From assembly GCA_029933075.1 (NCBI GenBank), contig JAOZOW010000003.1, positions 21,595 to 85,594 of the forward strand: 64,000 nt of DNA, read 5' to 3'. This document shows positions 36,366 through 45,605 of this stretch, piece after piece (position 1 is the first letter of the stretch; each line of letters begins with the position of its first letter). The DNA is from Deltaproteobacteria bacterium (GTDB lineage: Bacteria > Desulfobacterota > DSM-4660 > Desulfatiglandales > Desulfatiglandaceae). The notes under the pieces were generated by a model. That model was given only the letters and a program-made list of their open reading frames with translations, did not search any database and had not been told where the DNA came from. The position numbers were made by a program, and so were the translations under genes.

Positions 36366-37076
36366 ATGGAAACAATAAAGCCAGAGACCTATGACAAATA
36401 CATAAAAGCGCTCATGGATATAAGCCGCGCCATCAGCTCCGAGCAGTATCTGGAGGACATCCTCAAGCTCATTGTGATGGTTACTGCAAAGGTAACCGGC
36501 GTGGAAATCTGCTCCCTGTGGCTAATTGATGAGAATGAAAGCCCCGTCAAAATCCGTCTTAAGGCCACCCAGGCCATCGACCACGAATATGTAAAGGACC
36601 GGGCCCTGAATATGGAGGAGGGGGTGGTGGGGTTTGTTGCCACTCACAATCAGCCCCTCTTTGTGCCGGATGTCCTGAAAGAGCCCCGCTTCAAAGAAAA
36701 GGAAATGGCAAAGAAACTGGGTCTGGTGTCCATGCTGGGAGTCCCTCTCCAGGTCAAGGATGGGAAGGTGATCGGGGTGCTCAACTGCTTTACCTCGGCG
36801 CCTCACAAGTTTTCCGAAACCGAGATAAATCTCGTGACCGCGGTTGCCAATCAGGCGGCTGTCGCCATCCGCAATACAGAACTAATGGTGAAAACCAAGG
36901 TGATCCAAGAAGAACTTGAGACACGAAAATTGGTGGAGCGGGCCAAAGAAGTCCTCATGCGGAAACGCGACATCAAAGGCGATGAGGCCTATCGCTGGAT
37001 CCAGAAACGGAGTATGGACACCCGAAAGTCCATGAAGCAGGTAGCCGAGGCGATCCTCCTTTCAGAGGAACTCTGA
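36366..37076 (+). CDS. GAF-ANTAR antiterminator-type regulator
   Basis: A 236-aa soluble regulator. A GAF sensor domain (about residues 12-170, with GVVGFVATHNQPLFVPDV and GVLNCFTSAPHKFSE) is joined to an ANTAR RNA-binding domain (about 178-232, LVERAKEVLMRKRDIKGDEA to SMKQVAEAILLS). ANTAR proteins bind paired hexaloop hairpins in leader RNA and prevent termination, as in NasR, AmiR and EutV. The GAF domain would sense a small ligand. Downstream, on the other strand, is the liv/acyl-CoA ligase operon, a possible target. I did not find the double hairpin. Confidence 0.87.
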   Translation: METIKPETYDKYIKALMDISRAISSEQYLEDILKLIVMVTAKVTGVEICSLWLIDENESPVKIRLKATQAIDHEYVKDRALNMEEGVVGFVATHNQPLFVPDVLKEPRFKEKEMAKKLGLVSMLGVPLQVKDGKVIGVLNCFTSAPHKFSETEINLVTAVANQAAVAIRNTELMVKTKVIQEELETRKLVERAKEVLMRKRDIKGDEAYRWIQKRSMDTRKSMKQVAEAILLSEEL

Positions 37077-37089
37077 GCCCGAAACGAGG

Positions 37090-37123
37090 CTGATGCCCCT
37101 CCCGGGCAAGGGAGGGGCATCAG
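37090..37123. terminator. Strong hairpin between convergent genes
   Basis: CTGATGCCCCTCCC (37090-37103) pairs perfectly with 37110-37123 around a 6-nt loop. It sits between the regulator gene (+) and the lipoprotein gene (-) and should serve both strands, although neither side has a clear U tract. Confidence 0.65.
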
Positions 37124-37135
37124 CCGAGCGGGTAT

Positions 37136-37705
37136 CTATTTAAAAACAATCTTTCCCTTCTTCTTCCCTACCCAATCTTTAAATCTATCCAGGAGCCCAG
37201 GTGGCACAAATGTAACTTTGCACACAGCAATCTTGTCGGATTCCATGCTCACCGCCCTGGCCGTGTAGGTGCCGGGAGGTATGGGCGGTCTGGAAACGAT
37301 GACAATGCTTTCCAACTTCTTATTGGAGCCCAGCTTGGCGTTTAACAGTTCCGCCACTTTTACCAGGGTCCCCACCTTGGCTGTGAAATGCCCGTTCTTG
37401 TCCACTTCCCCGTCCGCTATGGGAATATGAACCGTCTTGCCGCCTTTGTTGACATTCACCAAAGTCACAAAAACCGAATCTCCTGGATCGAAACCCTTGC
37501 CCCTGAACAGGAGCGGGGTACGCAACAGGGAAACCACACCGGTTGATACCGTATCCGGTTCAACAATCATCTGCGGTCCCTTGATGGTAGGATCAAACTC
37601 TTTCGGCGCTGTGGCACACCCGGCAACCAGCATTATTGCCAGGCCTGCCGCGATCACTGCAGCCAACAATACACGCTTGGACGAATATTCTCTCAAAACA
37701 TTCAT
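37136..37705 (-). CDS. Lipoprotein of unknown function
   Basis: A 189-aa predicted lipoprotein. A signal peptide ends in the lipobox LVAGC (Cys30 by my count), and the next residues (ATAPKEFD) begin the mature part. The mature protein is beta-rich (PLLFRGKGFDPGDSVFVTLVNV, VVSRPPIPPGTYTARAVS), like an Ig-type fold, and ends in a basic KDWVGKKKGKIVFK tail. GGGGGG stands upstream of the ATG at 37705. It is the last gene after the solute-binding protein, 49 bp away, so it may help the uptake system at the outer or inner membrane. I do not recognise the family. Confidence 0.75.
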   Translation of the reverse strand: MNVLREYSSKRVLLAAVIAAGLAIMLVAGCATAPKEFDPTIKGPQMIVEPDTVSTGVVSLLRTPLLFRGKGFDPGDSVFVTLVNVNKGGKTVHIPIADGEVDKNGHFTAKVGTLVKVAELLNAKLGSNKKLESIVIVSRPPIPPGTYTARAVSMESDKIAVCKVTFVPPGLLDRFKDWVGKKKGKIVFK

Positions 37706-37754
37706 TTTATCCCCCCTGTAGTAGGCTAATCCATGCATATTTTCCGGTGTCGGC

Positions 37755-38963
37755 CTATCTGCCCAACCGTTTCAGGACTTCCTTGAGATCCACGTCAGAG
37801 GTCAACCAATCCGACAATCGTATAAACGTGCCCTTGTCCCCGCACTTGGCAAGAAACATGGATCGGGCTCCCTGCCTCCTGTTGGGGCCGTAAGTAATCT
37901 TGGGGCCTATCCCTTGGAAGTCTTTAATGGACTCCATGGCCTTGACAAAATTGTCCGCCGTCAAATCCCTGCCGCATCTTCTCAAACCCTCCACCATGGG
38001 TTCCACAAAGATGAATCCCGCATAGAAGAACACCCCCCACCGGTCCTTAGGCGCAAACCGGTCATGGGCTGCCCTGTATTTCTTCATCAGGGGGTGCTGT
38101 GAATTGGGGCCCTCTCCAAAAGATGCAAATATTACATCCTTGTAAAGCCCCCTGGTTATCTTGTACATGATGGGTGTATCGCTGAGCGTACTGGAGGTCA
38201 TCCAAAGGGGCTTGAAACCCATTTTAGCGGCAGTTGTCAGGATGATCGCTCCCTGTTTGGGCAACAGCCACATGAGAACACAGTCCGGCTTGGCCTTTTT
38301 CAACTTCATGCAGTGCGAACTCAGATCGGTATCAAGCACCTCCACCGACACCTTTGCCACTAATTTCATGCCCAGCTTTCCCAGGGCGTACTCGGCTCCG
38401 GCCAACCCTTCCCTGCCATAGTCATCGTTCTGATAGAAAAAGGCTATTCTCTTCTTTCCCAGGTTCTTCACCGCATAATTGACCAACATGGCCGCTTCAT
38501 CAATATACAGCGGATACACGGCAAAGAGGTACTTGGTGGGGGGATAGGCCCAGTGGGTTGACCCGGTTGCTGGACCGACCCAAGGGACCTTCTTCTTATG
38601 GAGATACTTTTTGACCGCCATCCCGGGAGATGTGCCCACACCGGAGGCCATGGCGAATACCTCTTTACTCTCCACAAGCTCTTTACAGATGGCCTTTGTC
38701 CGGGGGGCCATGTAGCCATCGTCCCGCAGAAAATAGGTGATCTTGCGCCCATGAATGCCCCCCTCGGCGTTGATCATGTCAAAATAACATCCCGTCCCCC
38801 TGGCCACTGCACCCCACAAGGCTGCGGGGCCCGTCTGGGGACCGTACTGCCCGATCCGTATCTCTGTATCTGTAACACCTCTTTCGGCCCATGCCCCGGA
38901 TGCGAGAACCAGGGGCAGCAGCACAGCAAAAGCCACCATCAAGACCCATTCCCTCGTTTTCAT
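37755..38963 (-). CDS. Branched-chain amino acid-type ABC solute-binding protein
   Basis: Periplasmic ligand-binding protein (Leu/Ile/Val-binding family, peripla_BP_6), 402 aa. Signal peptide MKTREWVLMVAFAVLLPLVL ends at AWA. The mature start DTEIRIGQYGPQTGPAALWG and the segment NAEGGIHGRKI are the family pattern. Ligand is unknown; with an acyl-CoA ligase in the operon, aromatic or fatty carboxylates are as likely as amino acids. The ATG at 38963 has AAGGAGG upstream. Confidence 0.92.
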   Translation of the reverse strand: MKTREWVLMVAFAVLLPLVLASGAWAERGVTDTEIRIGQYGPQTGPAALWGAVARGTGCYFDMINAEGGIHGRKITYFLRDDGYMAPRTKAICKELVESKEVFAMASGVGTSPGMAVKKYLHKKKVPWVGPATGSTHWAYPPTKYLFAVYPLYIDEAAMLVNYAVKNLGKKRIAFFYQNDDYGREGLAGAEYALGKLGMKLVAKVSVEVLDTDLSSHCMKLKKAKPDCVLMWLLPKQGAIILTTAAKMGFKPLWMTSSTLSDTPIMYKITRGLYKDVIFASFGEGPNSQHPLMKKYRAAHDRFAPKDRWGVFFYAGFIFVEPMVEGLRRCGRDLTADNFVKAMESIKDFQGIGPKITYGPNRRQGARSMFLAKCGDKGTFIRLSDWLTSDVDLKEVLKRLGR

Positions 38964-39009
38964 ATCTTCCTCCTTTTTTACTGTTGACCAACAAAAAATT
39001 TCCATGCGT

Positions 39010-40818
39010 TTAACGCCTTCCTTTATACATGGCCTCGATCAAATCACCGAAGGCCTCACTTACAAACTTCCTTTTGACCTTCATGGTCGGTGTGACCTCT
39101 CCATCCTCTTCATACAGTTTCTTGGGAAGTATGGTAAACTTCTTGACCTGCTCAACCCTCGAAAGGGTCTGATTTACATTGTCTACTTCGCCCTGAATAA
39201 GTTCGAGGATTGCGGGGCTCTGGGTCAAATCCTTGTAAGTAGAGAACTGGACCTTATTGTCCTGGGCATATTTGACCACGTTGTCTTCATCGATCATAAT
39301 CAAACATGTCAGATACTTTCTCCTGTCCCCGATCACAACCGCGTCATTGATGTAAGGACTGGCCTTCAGTTTGTTTTCAATATATTGTGGGGTGATATTT
39401 TTACCCCCCGCCGTGACAATGATATCCTTTTTCCGATCTGTTATTTTCAAATAACCATCCTCATCGATCTCCCCTACGTCCCCGGAGTAAAGCCATCCAT
39501 CTCTTATGGTTTGTTCTGTGGCCTCCGGGTTTCTGTAATAGCCCTTAAACACCCCGGGGGACCTGACCAGAATCTCCCCATCTTCCGCAAGCCTTACCTC
39601 AATGCCTGTAAGGGGGGGACCCACCGTGCCATACTTTACTCTGCCCATCCTGGATACACAGGTAACGCCTGTCCCCTCCGTCTGCCCGTAGCCCTCAATC
39701 AGATTGACACCGATGGACTGAAAGAAATGGAGCACGTCCGGGGCAATGGGTGCAGCCCCCGAATAGGCCACCCTCATCCGATCAAATCCCAGCCTTTCCT
39801 TCAGCTTCCGGAATACGGCCAAGGATGCCAACCAATACAGCATCTCCAGGTAGAAAGGGACCGGTTTGAAGTTCATCCTCAGGGTGGCGCGACTCTTGCC
39901 GATTTTGAACGCAGCCCCGAAAACCATCCGTTTGAACCAGGTGGCATCGGACATCCTGATATAAACGGCCGAAAGATACTTCTCCCATATGCGGGGGACC
40001 GCATAACCCACCGTGGGGGAGATCTCCCTCATGTTGTCAGTAACAGTATCAAGGCTTTCAATGAAATTAACGGTATATCCGTGGGTGATATGCCCGAAAA
40101 CAGAAAAAAGCCGCTCGAATATGTGGCAGAGGGGTAGAAACGACATGACTTCGTCGGTATCGTAAACGGGATTGTCCCGGGTGATGGCCCGTCCCATCCA
40201 CATCACATTTTTGTGCGTCAGCATTGCCCCTTTAGGGGGGCCGGTTGTACCAGATGTATAGATGAGAACAGAGATATCCTCCGGGCCGATCTGGGACATG
40301 CGGCTTTCGAACAGATCGGGCTCTTTTTCCACAGCCTCCTTACCCACTTCAAGTAGCTTGTCAAAGCTCATCACCATGGGATCTCTGAAATGCCGGAGGC
40401 CTTCAAGGTCCCAAACAATCACCTTTCTAAGAAATGGCACCTTCTCCCTGAAATGGAGCCATTTATCCAGCTGCTCCTCATTTTCCACGAAAAAGAATCT
40501 GGACTCCGAGTTCTCAATCACATACTCCACCTGGGGCCAGGCATTGGTGGAATAGACGCCCACGGCCACGCCTCCGGCACACTGGATGCCCATGTCTATG
40601 ATAACCCACTCAGGGCAGTTATCCCCGATAATGGAGACACACTCGCCTTTCTGAAGGCCCATGGATATAAGGGCCGATCCCACATACTTTGCCCTCAAGT
40701 AATATTCTTGCCACGAAATATCGTGCCAGAGACCGAACTCCTTTTTCCGGAGGGCCACTCGGTCTCCGTAGCGCTCTACGGTCTGTTTGAAAGCCAGGGG
40801 TACAACATAGTGGTCCAT
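39010..40818 (-). CDS. AMP-forming acyl-CoA ligase, long-chain type
   Basis: Activates a carboxylic acid to its CoA thioester via an acyl-AMP. It has 602 aa. The AMP-binding P-loop is YTSGTTGPPKGAML, followed by EGYGQTEG and the hinge YSGDVGEIDEDGYLKITDRKK, with the C-terminal Lys region VTPTMKVKRK. The long form resembles FadD15-like ligases. Lying between livF (7 nt) and the binding protein gene, it most likely activates the acid imported by this transporter. Confidence 0.92.
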   Translation of the reverse strand: MDHYVVPLAFKQTVERYGDRVALRKKEFGLWHDISWQEYYLRAKYVGSALISMGLQKGECVSIIGDNCPEWVIIDMGIQCAGGVAVGVYSTNAWPQVEYVIENSESRFFFVENEEQLDKWLHFREKVPFLRKVIVWDLEGLRHFRDPMVMSFDKLLEVGKEAVEKEPDLFESRMSQIGPEDISVLIYTSGTTGPPKGAMLTHKNVMWMGRAITRDNPVYDTDEVMSFLPLCHIFERLFSVFGHITHGYTVNFIESLDTVTDNMREISPTVGYAVPRIWEKYLSAVYIRMSDATWFKRMVFGAAFKIGKSRATLRMNFKPVPFYLEMLYWLASLAVFRKLKERLGFDRMRVAYSGAAPIAPDVLHFFQSIGVNLIEGYGQTEGTGVTCVSRMGRVKYGTVGPPLTGIEVRLAEDGEILVRSPGVFKGYYRNPEATEQTIRDGWLYSGDVGEIDEDGYLKITDRKKDIIVTAGGKNITPQYIENKLKASPYINDAVVIGDRRKYLTCLIMIDEDNVVKYAQDNKVQFSTYKDLTQSPAILELIQGEVDNVNQTLSRVEQVKKFTILPKKLYEEDGEVTPTMKVKRKFVSEAFGDLIEAMYKGRR

Positions 40819-40825
40819 GACCTGT

Positions 40826-41602
40826 CTATCTCCACCTCTTTTTTCTTTTCCAGCGCTGATATCCCTTGGCGGACTCCTCGGATCTCACACCCATATAAAA
40901 CTCCTGGACATCCCTGTCCCTCATCAGGTCCTCTGATTTGCCCTTCATGACAAACCGCCCATTTTCCAGGATAAGGCCCACATGGGAAATATTAAGGGCC
41001 ATGCGGGCGTTTTGCTCCACCAGGAGAATTGTTACGCCTTCTTCATTAATCTTGCTGATAATATTGAAAATTGCTTTAACCAGCAGGGGTGAAAGCCCGA
41101 GAGAGGGCTCATCAAGAAACAAGAGCTTGGGACGATTCATCAGTGCGCGGCCAATGGCCAACATCTGTTGTTCCCCCCCCGAAAGGGTTCCCGCCCACTG
41201 ATCGGACCTCTCTTTGAGAACGGGGAAGTAGCTGTAGATCTTTTCGAAGTCTTTCCTGATCCCATCCCGGTCTCTGCGGATATAGGCCCCCATGAGAAGA
41301 TTTTCCCTTACGCTCAGCTCTTCAAACACCTCTCGACCCTCCGGCACATATGAGATCCCCATTCTCACGATCACCTCAGGGTCTTTGCCATCGATTCTCT
41401 TTCCCATGAATTCGATGGTCCCTTTGTCTGGCTGATCGTCCAAAAGACCCATAACTGTCTTCAGGATGGTGGACTTCCCGGCGCCATTGTTGCCGAGGAT
41501 GGCCGTGATGGTCCCCTCTTCCACAGTAAGGGAAACACCCCTCAAGGCATATATCAGCCGGTAGAACGTCTCGATATTCTTTATCTCAAGCAGCGCTGTC
41601 AA
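40826..41602 (-). CDS. livF: ABC transporter ATPase LivF
   Basis: One of two ATPases of the importer, 258 aa. Walker A GNNGAGKST, signature LSGGEQQML, Walker B LLFLDEPSLGLSP and the switch His in VTILLVEQNAR follow the LivF pattern. The start overlaps the end of livG by 17 bp. Confidence 0.95.
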   Translation of the reverse strand: MTALLEIKNIETFYRLIYALRGVSLTVEEGTITAILGNNGAGKSTILKTVMGLLDDQPDKGTIEFMGKRIDGKDPEVIVRMGISYVPEGREVFEELSVRENLLMGAYIRRDRDGIRKDFEKIYSYFPVLKERSDQWAGTLSGGEQQMLAIGRALMNRPKLLFLDEPSLGLSPLLVKAIFNIISKINEEGVTILLVEQNARMALNISHVGLILENGRFVMKGKSEDLMRDRDVQEFYMGVRSEESAKGYQRWKRKKRWR

Positions 41603-42386
41603 AAGACTCGTCCTCTCCCAGGTAGGCCTTGAGCACCTCAGGGTGCTTCTGCACTTCTTCCGGAAGCCCCTCTACAATGGGTTTTCCGAAATTGATAGCC
41701 AGGATGCGGTCAGAGATATCCATGACCATTTTCATGTCATGCTCTATCAGGAGGATGCTCATACCGAGTTCATCCTGTATGTCTTTTATCCAGAAGATCA
41801 GGTCCTGTTTCTCTTCCGAATTCATGCCAGCAGAAGGTTCATCAAGGAGAAGCAGCTCGGGCTCCAGGGCAAGGGCTCTTCCAAGCTCCACCAATTTTTG
41901 CGTTCCATAGGGCAGAGCGCCCACGAACTGGTTCCTTGCCGCCTGGAGGTCCAGCAGGTCGATAATACGCTCCACCCGCTCCCGATGTCTGATTTCATCC
42001 TGGGCGGCCCTGGATCCCCGCCGAAAAAATGTGGCCCCGGTCCAGATCCCGGTTTTCATATGGATGTGGCGGCCTAACATCAGATTCTCCATGGTGGTCA
42101 TATTGGCAAACAGCTCGATGTTCTGAAACGTCCTCGCAATCCCCTTGCGGGCTATCCGGTGGGGAGCGAGCCCGGTGATCTCCTCTCCCTTGAAAGTAAT
42201 GACGCCCGAATCTGGCTTGTAAAGGCCGTTGATACAGTTGAAAATAGTGGTTTTACCGGCCCCGTTCGGGCCGATGATGGAAAAAATGGCGCCCTTTTCA
42301 AGGTTGAAGGACACCCTGTCGACGGCTACCAGGCCTCCAAAACTAATACTGAGCTCATCTACTGAAAATAAAATGTCTCCGGCCAT
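41586..42386 (-). CDS. livG: ABC transporter ATPase LivG
   Basis: Second ATPase, 266 aa. Walker A GPNGAGKTT and the LivG-type Walker B LLLLDEPSAGMN are present. The signature motif is replaced by LPYGTQKLVELGRAL, as is usual in LivG, where Gln stands in the helper position. It pairs with LivF to drive LivH and LivM. Confidence 0.95.
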   Translation of the reverse strand: MAGDILFSVDELSISFGGLVAVDRVSFNLEKGAIFSIIGPNGAGKTTIFNCINGLYKPDSGVITFKGEEITGLAPHRIARKGIARTFQNIELFANMTTMENLMLGRHIHMKTGIWTGATFFRRGSRAAQDEIRHRERVERIIDLLDLQAARNQFVGALPYGTQKLVELGRALALEPELLLLDEPSAGMNSEEKQDLIFWIKDIQDELGMSILLIEHDMKMVMDISDRILAINFGKPIVEGLPEEVQKHPEVLKAYLGEDESFDSAA

Positions 42387-42449
42387 TGCTGCCTTTCAGT
42401 TTCCCTTTCCAAAGGCTCCGATCAGTCCTTTTATTTAGTTGGCCACTCC

Positions 42450-43325
42450 TTACACCTTCCTGACATAATGCCTGGCAAAAAGCCCGCTCGGTTTGAAACA
42501 GAGGACCAGTACGATGATTCCGAATGCCACAATGGATTTAAATTCCAAAGAGACGTATCCCCCGAAAAGGTTCTCTATAATCCCTAAGATATACCCCCCC
42601 AAAGCGGCACCCACCAGCGTGGTCATCCCCCCGAGAACAGCGGAAGAAAATCCCTTCAGGAGCGGGTCCAACATAAGGTTGGGATCAAGGGTGGCAATAG
42701 GAGCCAGCAATATCCCCGCAACCGCACCGATCAACGAACTCATGGCCCAGGTAATGGAAAGTATCCTGTTGGTTCGGATCCCGTTGATCCGGGCGGCCAT
42801 GGCGTTCTGCTGGGTGGCTTTCATGGCGATCCCTACTTTGGTATACTTGAAAAACAGGAACAGGAAAAACATTAACACCAAGGTAATAAGGAGCGTAGCT
42901 ATATTCAGATAGCTCACCACCGCGGGACCGAGACTCACAGTATCAAAGTCGGACACGGGAAAGGGAAGGTCCCTCTGGTCGGCTCCCCATTTCCAGCTGG
43001 CGAGCCCGTACAGGACCATCTCAAATCCCAGGGTGATGAGGATAAGGCTCAGGACATTCGGATCCTTGGCCCGACGCAGGAATACGAATTCCAGAAACAC
43101 CCCCAGGACAGCGGCGAATAACAGGGCTCCCACAAAAGAAACCGCATAGGAATACTGGTAAGTCACAAGCAGCGTATAGGCCACGAAGGTGGAGATCATG
43201 GCCATTTCACCCTGGCCGAAATTAGGGACTTCCGAGGTCTTGTAAATGATCACCATGGCAAGGGCGATCAGGGCATACAGACTCCCGAATGAAAGACCGC
43301 TCATTATAAGTTGAAGAAACATCAA
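42450..43325 (-). CDS. livH: ABC transporter permease LivH
   Basis: Inner-membrane permease of 291 aa with about eight helices. LSFGSLYALIALAMVIIYKT at the start and AVLGGMTTLVGAALGGYILG near the ATPase-contact loop are family patterns. It lies between livM and livG. Confidence 0.94.
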   Translation of the reverse strand: MMFLQLIMSGLSFGSLYALIALAMVIIYKTSEVPNFGQGEMAMISTFVAYTLLVTYQYSYAVSFVGALLFAAVLGVFLEFVFLRRAKDPNVLSLILITLGFEMVLYGLASWKWGADQRDLPFPVSDFDTVSLGPAVVSYLNIATLLITLVLMFFLFLFFKYTKVGIAMKATQQNAMAARINGIRTNRILSITWAMSSLIGAVAGILLAPIATLDPNLMLDPLLKGFSSAVLGGMTTLVGAALGGYILGIIENLFGGYVSLEFKSIVAFGIIVLVLCFKPSGLFARHYVRKV

Positions 43326-43424
43326 AGCACCCGTTTATGTTTTAAGCCTTATACAAGGGCAGGTTTCTTGGGCCCTGCGCCCTGTTTATGGGTTATTGGT
43401 TCACGATGCCCCGATGGAGTCGCA

Positions 43425-44480
43425 TCAAAACGGCCATGTCTTCCAGTAAATCTTTGTCCTGATCCAGAATCCGTATAGACCAAGAGGCTCGAAAACCACG
43501 AGCAAGATAATAATCAGGCCGAAAATGATGCTGGCAATATTAGGCAACCCCACAAGGGTCATCCATCTTTCCGAAAATGCCGCCAGCATCTGCCCGATAC
43601 CCAGGAATGAAATTTCCTGAATCTTGTCTAATTCCAGGAGGAGAAATGTCATGACGACTCCACCCATGATCGACCCGAATATGGAACCTATTCCACCCAC
43701 AATCACAAAGGCCAGAAAATAGATGGAGAGAAAAAAATTAAAGGTGCTCGGGTTTATGAATCCCAGCAAAAAGGCAAAAAGCCCGCCTGCTATGCCGGTA
43801 TAAAAAGCACTGACCGCAAAGGACAGCGTCTTATAAAGTGTAAGGTTGACGCCCATGGTCTCCGCGGCGATGTCGCTGTCACGGATGGCGATAAAGGCCC
43901 GTCCTACCCTGGTTTTCATAAGGTTCCTGGCAGCCCAGGTCATGAAAAACGTCACGGGGATGATCAGGAAATAACGCTGAAAATCCGTCTCAAGGTTGAC
44001 CCCGAAAAGAGTCAACGGCGGTGCTTCCATACCCATTCTTCCCCCGAATACCTGCCACCGTCCGATAACCTGCGTAATGGCCATACCGAAACCGAGTGTT
44101 GCAATGGCCAGATAGGGCCCCTCCAGCCTGAGCGCCGGCAGGCCGAGGACAAAACCAAAAAAGGCTGCAATAAAGGCCGCCGCCACCAGGGCTAAAAAAA
44201 ATGGCACATGGAGATAAGACATCAATAGCACGGTCCCATATGCACCGATGGCGAAAAACCCTGCGTGGCCTAAGGAAATCTGCCCTGTGTAGCCCACGAG
44301 GATATTCAGACCCACTGTAACAATGACGTTGATAGCCATGTAATTGGCCATATAGATGTAATAATTGGGACTCAGGAAGGGAAAGACCCCCAGGGCGGCG
44401 ATGAGCATGATGAACCAAAACCATAGGACCTTGCTGTCAAGCAACTGGATGTCCTCGTAGTAATCTCTTTTCATATCCAT
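43425..44480 (-). CDS. livM: ABC transporter permease LivM
   Basis: Second permease, 351 aa. After a hydrophilic N-terminus the segment LVGYTGQISLGHAGFFAIGA and the loop RVGRAFIAIRDSDIAAETMG identify LivM. It is the first liv gene. The order M-H-G-F-ligase-binding protein differs from the classical livJ-first order and is common in acid-degrading anaerobes. Confidence 0.94.
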   Translation of the reverse strand: MDMKRDYYEDIQLLDSKVLWFWFIMLIAALGVFPFLSPNYYIYMANYMAINVIVTVGLNILVGYTGQISLGHAGFFAIGAYGTVLLMSYLHVPFFLALVAAAFIAAFFGFVLGLPALRLEGPYLAIATLGFGMAITQVIGRWQVFGGRMGMEAPPLTLFGVNLETDFQRYFLIIPVTFFMTWAARNLMKTRVGRAFIAIRDSDIAAETMGVNLTLYKTLSFAVSAFYTGIAGGLFAFLLGFINPSTFNFFLSIYFLAFVIVGGIGSIFGSIMGGVVMTFLLLELDKIQEISFLGIGQMLAAFSERWMTLVGLPNIASIIFGLIIILLVVFEPLGLYGFWIRTKIYWKTWPF

Positions 44481-44570
44481 GGTTTGCTCAGCTCCACCCG
44501 CTCACTCTGGGATCATTGCCCCAAGGGTTATATCCTGCCCCCACAGCACACTCTCAACGCCCAATTGCCA

Positions 44571-44942
44571 TCACTTTTGGCCGAACTTCTCCACCAGTTT
44601 CTTATAATAGATCTCGCTTTCTTCCAGAAGCGGGGAACGCTTCCCCATCAGGTTCAACTGCATGATCTTGTAATTGATCTTCTTGATCAGCCGGTATTTT
44701 TCCTTCTCATCCGGGATCTCGGCCAGCAGGTCTTCCATCTGGCGGATCTCTTTCTTAAGCTCCAGCTCCGGGGGAAGGCAATCGGCATTTTTAAGGATCT
44801 TATAGGCCAGCCTGAGGTCTTCGGGAATCCGAGTGTCGTCCTCCATCTGGATAGGCTTGCCAGTGCCTGGGAGACTATCGAACTCTCCTCGCTCCTGGGC
44901 CTCCTTGATCCTCCTCTCGATAATCTTTTGAAATCCGAACAT
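44571..44942 (-). CDS. DUF1992 (DnaJC28-like conserved region) protein
   Basis: A 123-aa protein of the DUF1992 family, role unknown. The conserved segment IIERRIKEAQERGEFDSLPG begins at residue 7, followed by GKPI, then a helical, highly charged remainder. The ATG at 44942 starts exactly at the family boundary (MFGFQK); upstream in-frame starts only add poor sequence. It precedes livM by 90 bp on the same strand and could be the first gene of that transcript. Confidence 0.85.
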   Translation of the reverse strand: MFGFQKIIERRIKEAQERGEFDSLPGTGKPIQMEDDTRIPEDLRLAYKILKNADCLPPELELKKEIRQMEDLLAEIPDEKEKYRLIKKINYKIMQLNLMGKRSPLLEESEIYYKKLVEKFGQK

Positions 44943-45008
44943 CGTGGACTCTTCAAACCCCTGCATCAAAAGCCGACAGGAAAATCCTGTTCTCACGGTT
45001 GACCATGC

Positions 45009-45037
45009 TTCTTATATCATTGGGCGATTCATTTCAA
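45009..45037 (-). promoter_or_regulatory. Possible promoter of DUF1992-liv
   Basis: Minus-strand TTGAAA (45032-45037) and TAAGAA (45009-45014), 17 bp apart; the -10 is weak. Confidence 0.32.
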
Positions 45038-45059
45038 GCTGAATAAATGAATGAGCGGC

Positions 45060-45088
45060 TTGACATCCCTATTGCTATTCGCTATTCC
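45060..45088 (+). promoter_or_regulatory. Promoter of the siroheme decarboxylase-hemL unit
   Basis: TTGACA (45060-45065) and TATTCC (45083-45088) at 17-bp spacing, about 50 bp before the GTG start. Confidence 0.45.
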
Positions 45089-45139
45089 CACAAGGAAAAT
45101 GGAGGCTGAAACATGACAGCCTCCGGCAGGTTTTAAGGC

Positions 45140-45604
45140 GTGGTTGACGAGCGGGACAAAAAGGTGATCGGTCTCATCCAGGGAGATCTTCCCCTAAGAC
45201 CCAGACCTTTTGCCCTGATGGCGGAAAGGGCGGGCATGAGTGAGGGGGAGTATCTGGAGCGAATCAGAGACCTCAAAAGCCGAGGGATCCTCAGACGGTT
45301 CGGCGCCACATTAAGGCACCAGGAAGCCGGTTTCAGTTCAAATGCCATGGTGGCCTGGGTGGTCCCTGAGAAGCGGATCGACGAGGTGGGTAAAATATTT
45401 GCCCGATTCCGGGAGGTGACTCATTGCTACCACAGGAGACCTATGGGGCAATGGCCTTACAATATTTACACCATGGTGCACGGGAGCAGCCGTGACCAGT
45501 GCTATGAGATCGCCGAAAAGATGTCAAAGGCCGCCGGAGTGAAAGATTTCACTCTGCTTTTCAGCGAAAAGGAATTCAAGAAGACCAGCATGTCCTATTT
45601 CTGA
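45140..45604 (+). CDS. ahbB: Siroheme decarboxylase subunit (AhbA/AhbB family)
   Basis: One subunit of the heterodimer that turns siroheme into 12,18-didecarboxysiroheme in the alternative haem pathway of sulfate reducers and archaea. The 154 residues show an AsnC/Lrp-like helix-turn-helix (about 20-52) and ligand domain. The THCYHRRP segment (94-101) followed by [11 protein letters not shown] is the AhbB-type active-site region; the AhbA form usually has HNY and NLWFT here, so I favour AhbB. The other subunit is not in the window. A GTG start with AAGG upstream is likely, and hemL starts 1 bp after the stop. Confidence 0.88.
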   Translation: MVDERDKKVIGLIQGDLPLRPRPFALMAERAGMSEGEYLERIRDLKSRGILRRFGATLRHQEAGFSSNAMVAWVVPEKRIDEVGKIFARFREVTHCYHRRPMGQWPYNIYTMVHGSSRDQCYEIAEKMSKAAGVKDFTLLFSEKEFKKTSMSYF

Positions 45605-45605
45605 C

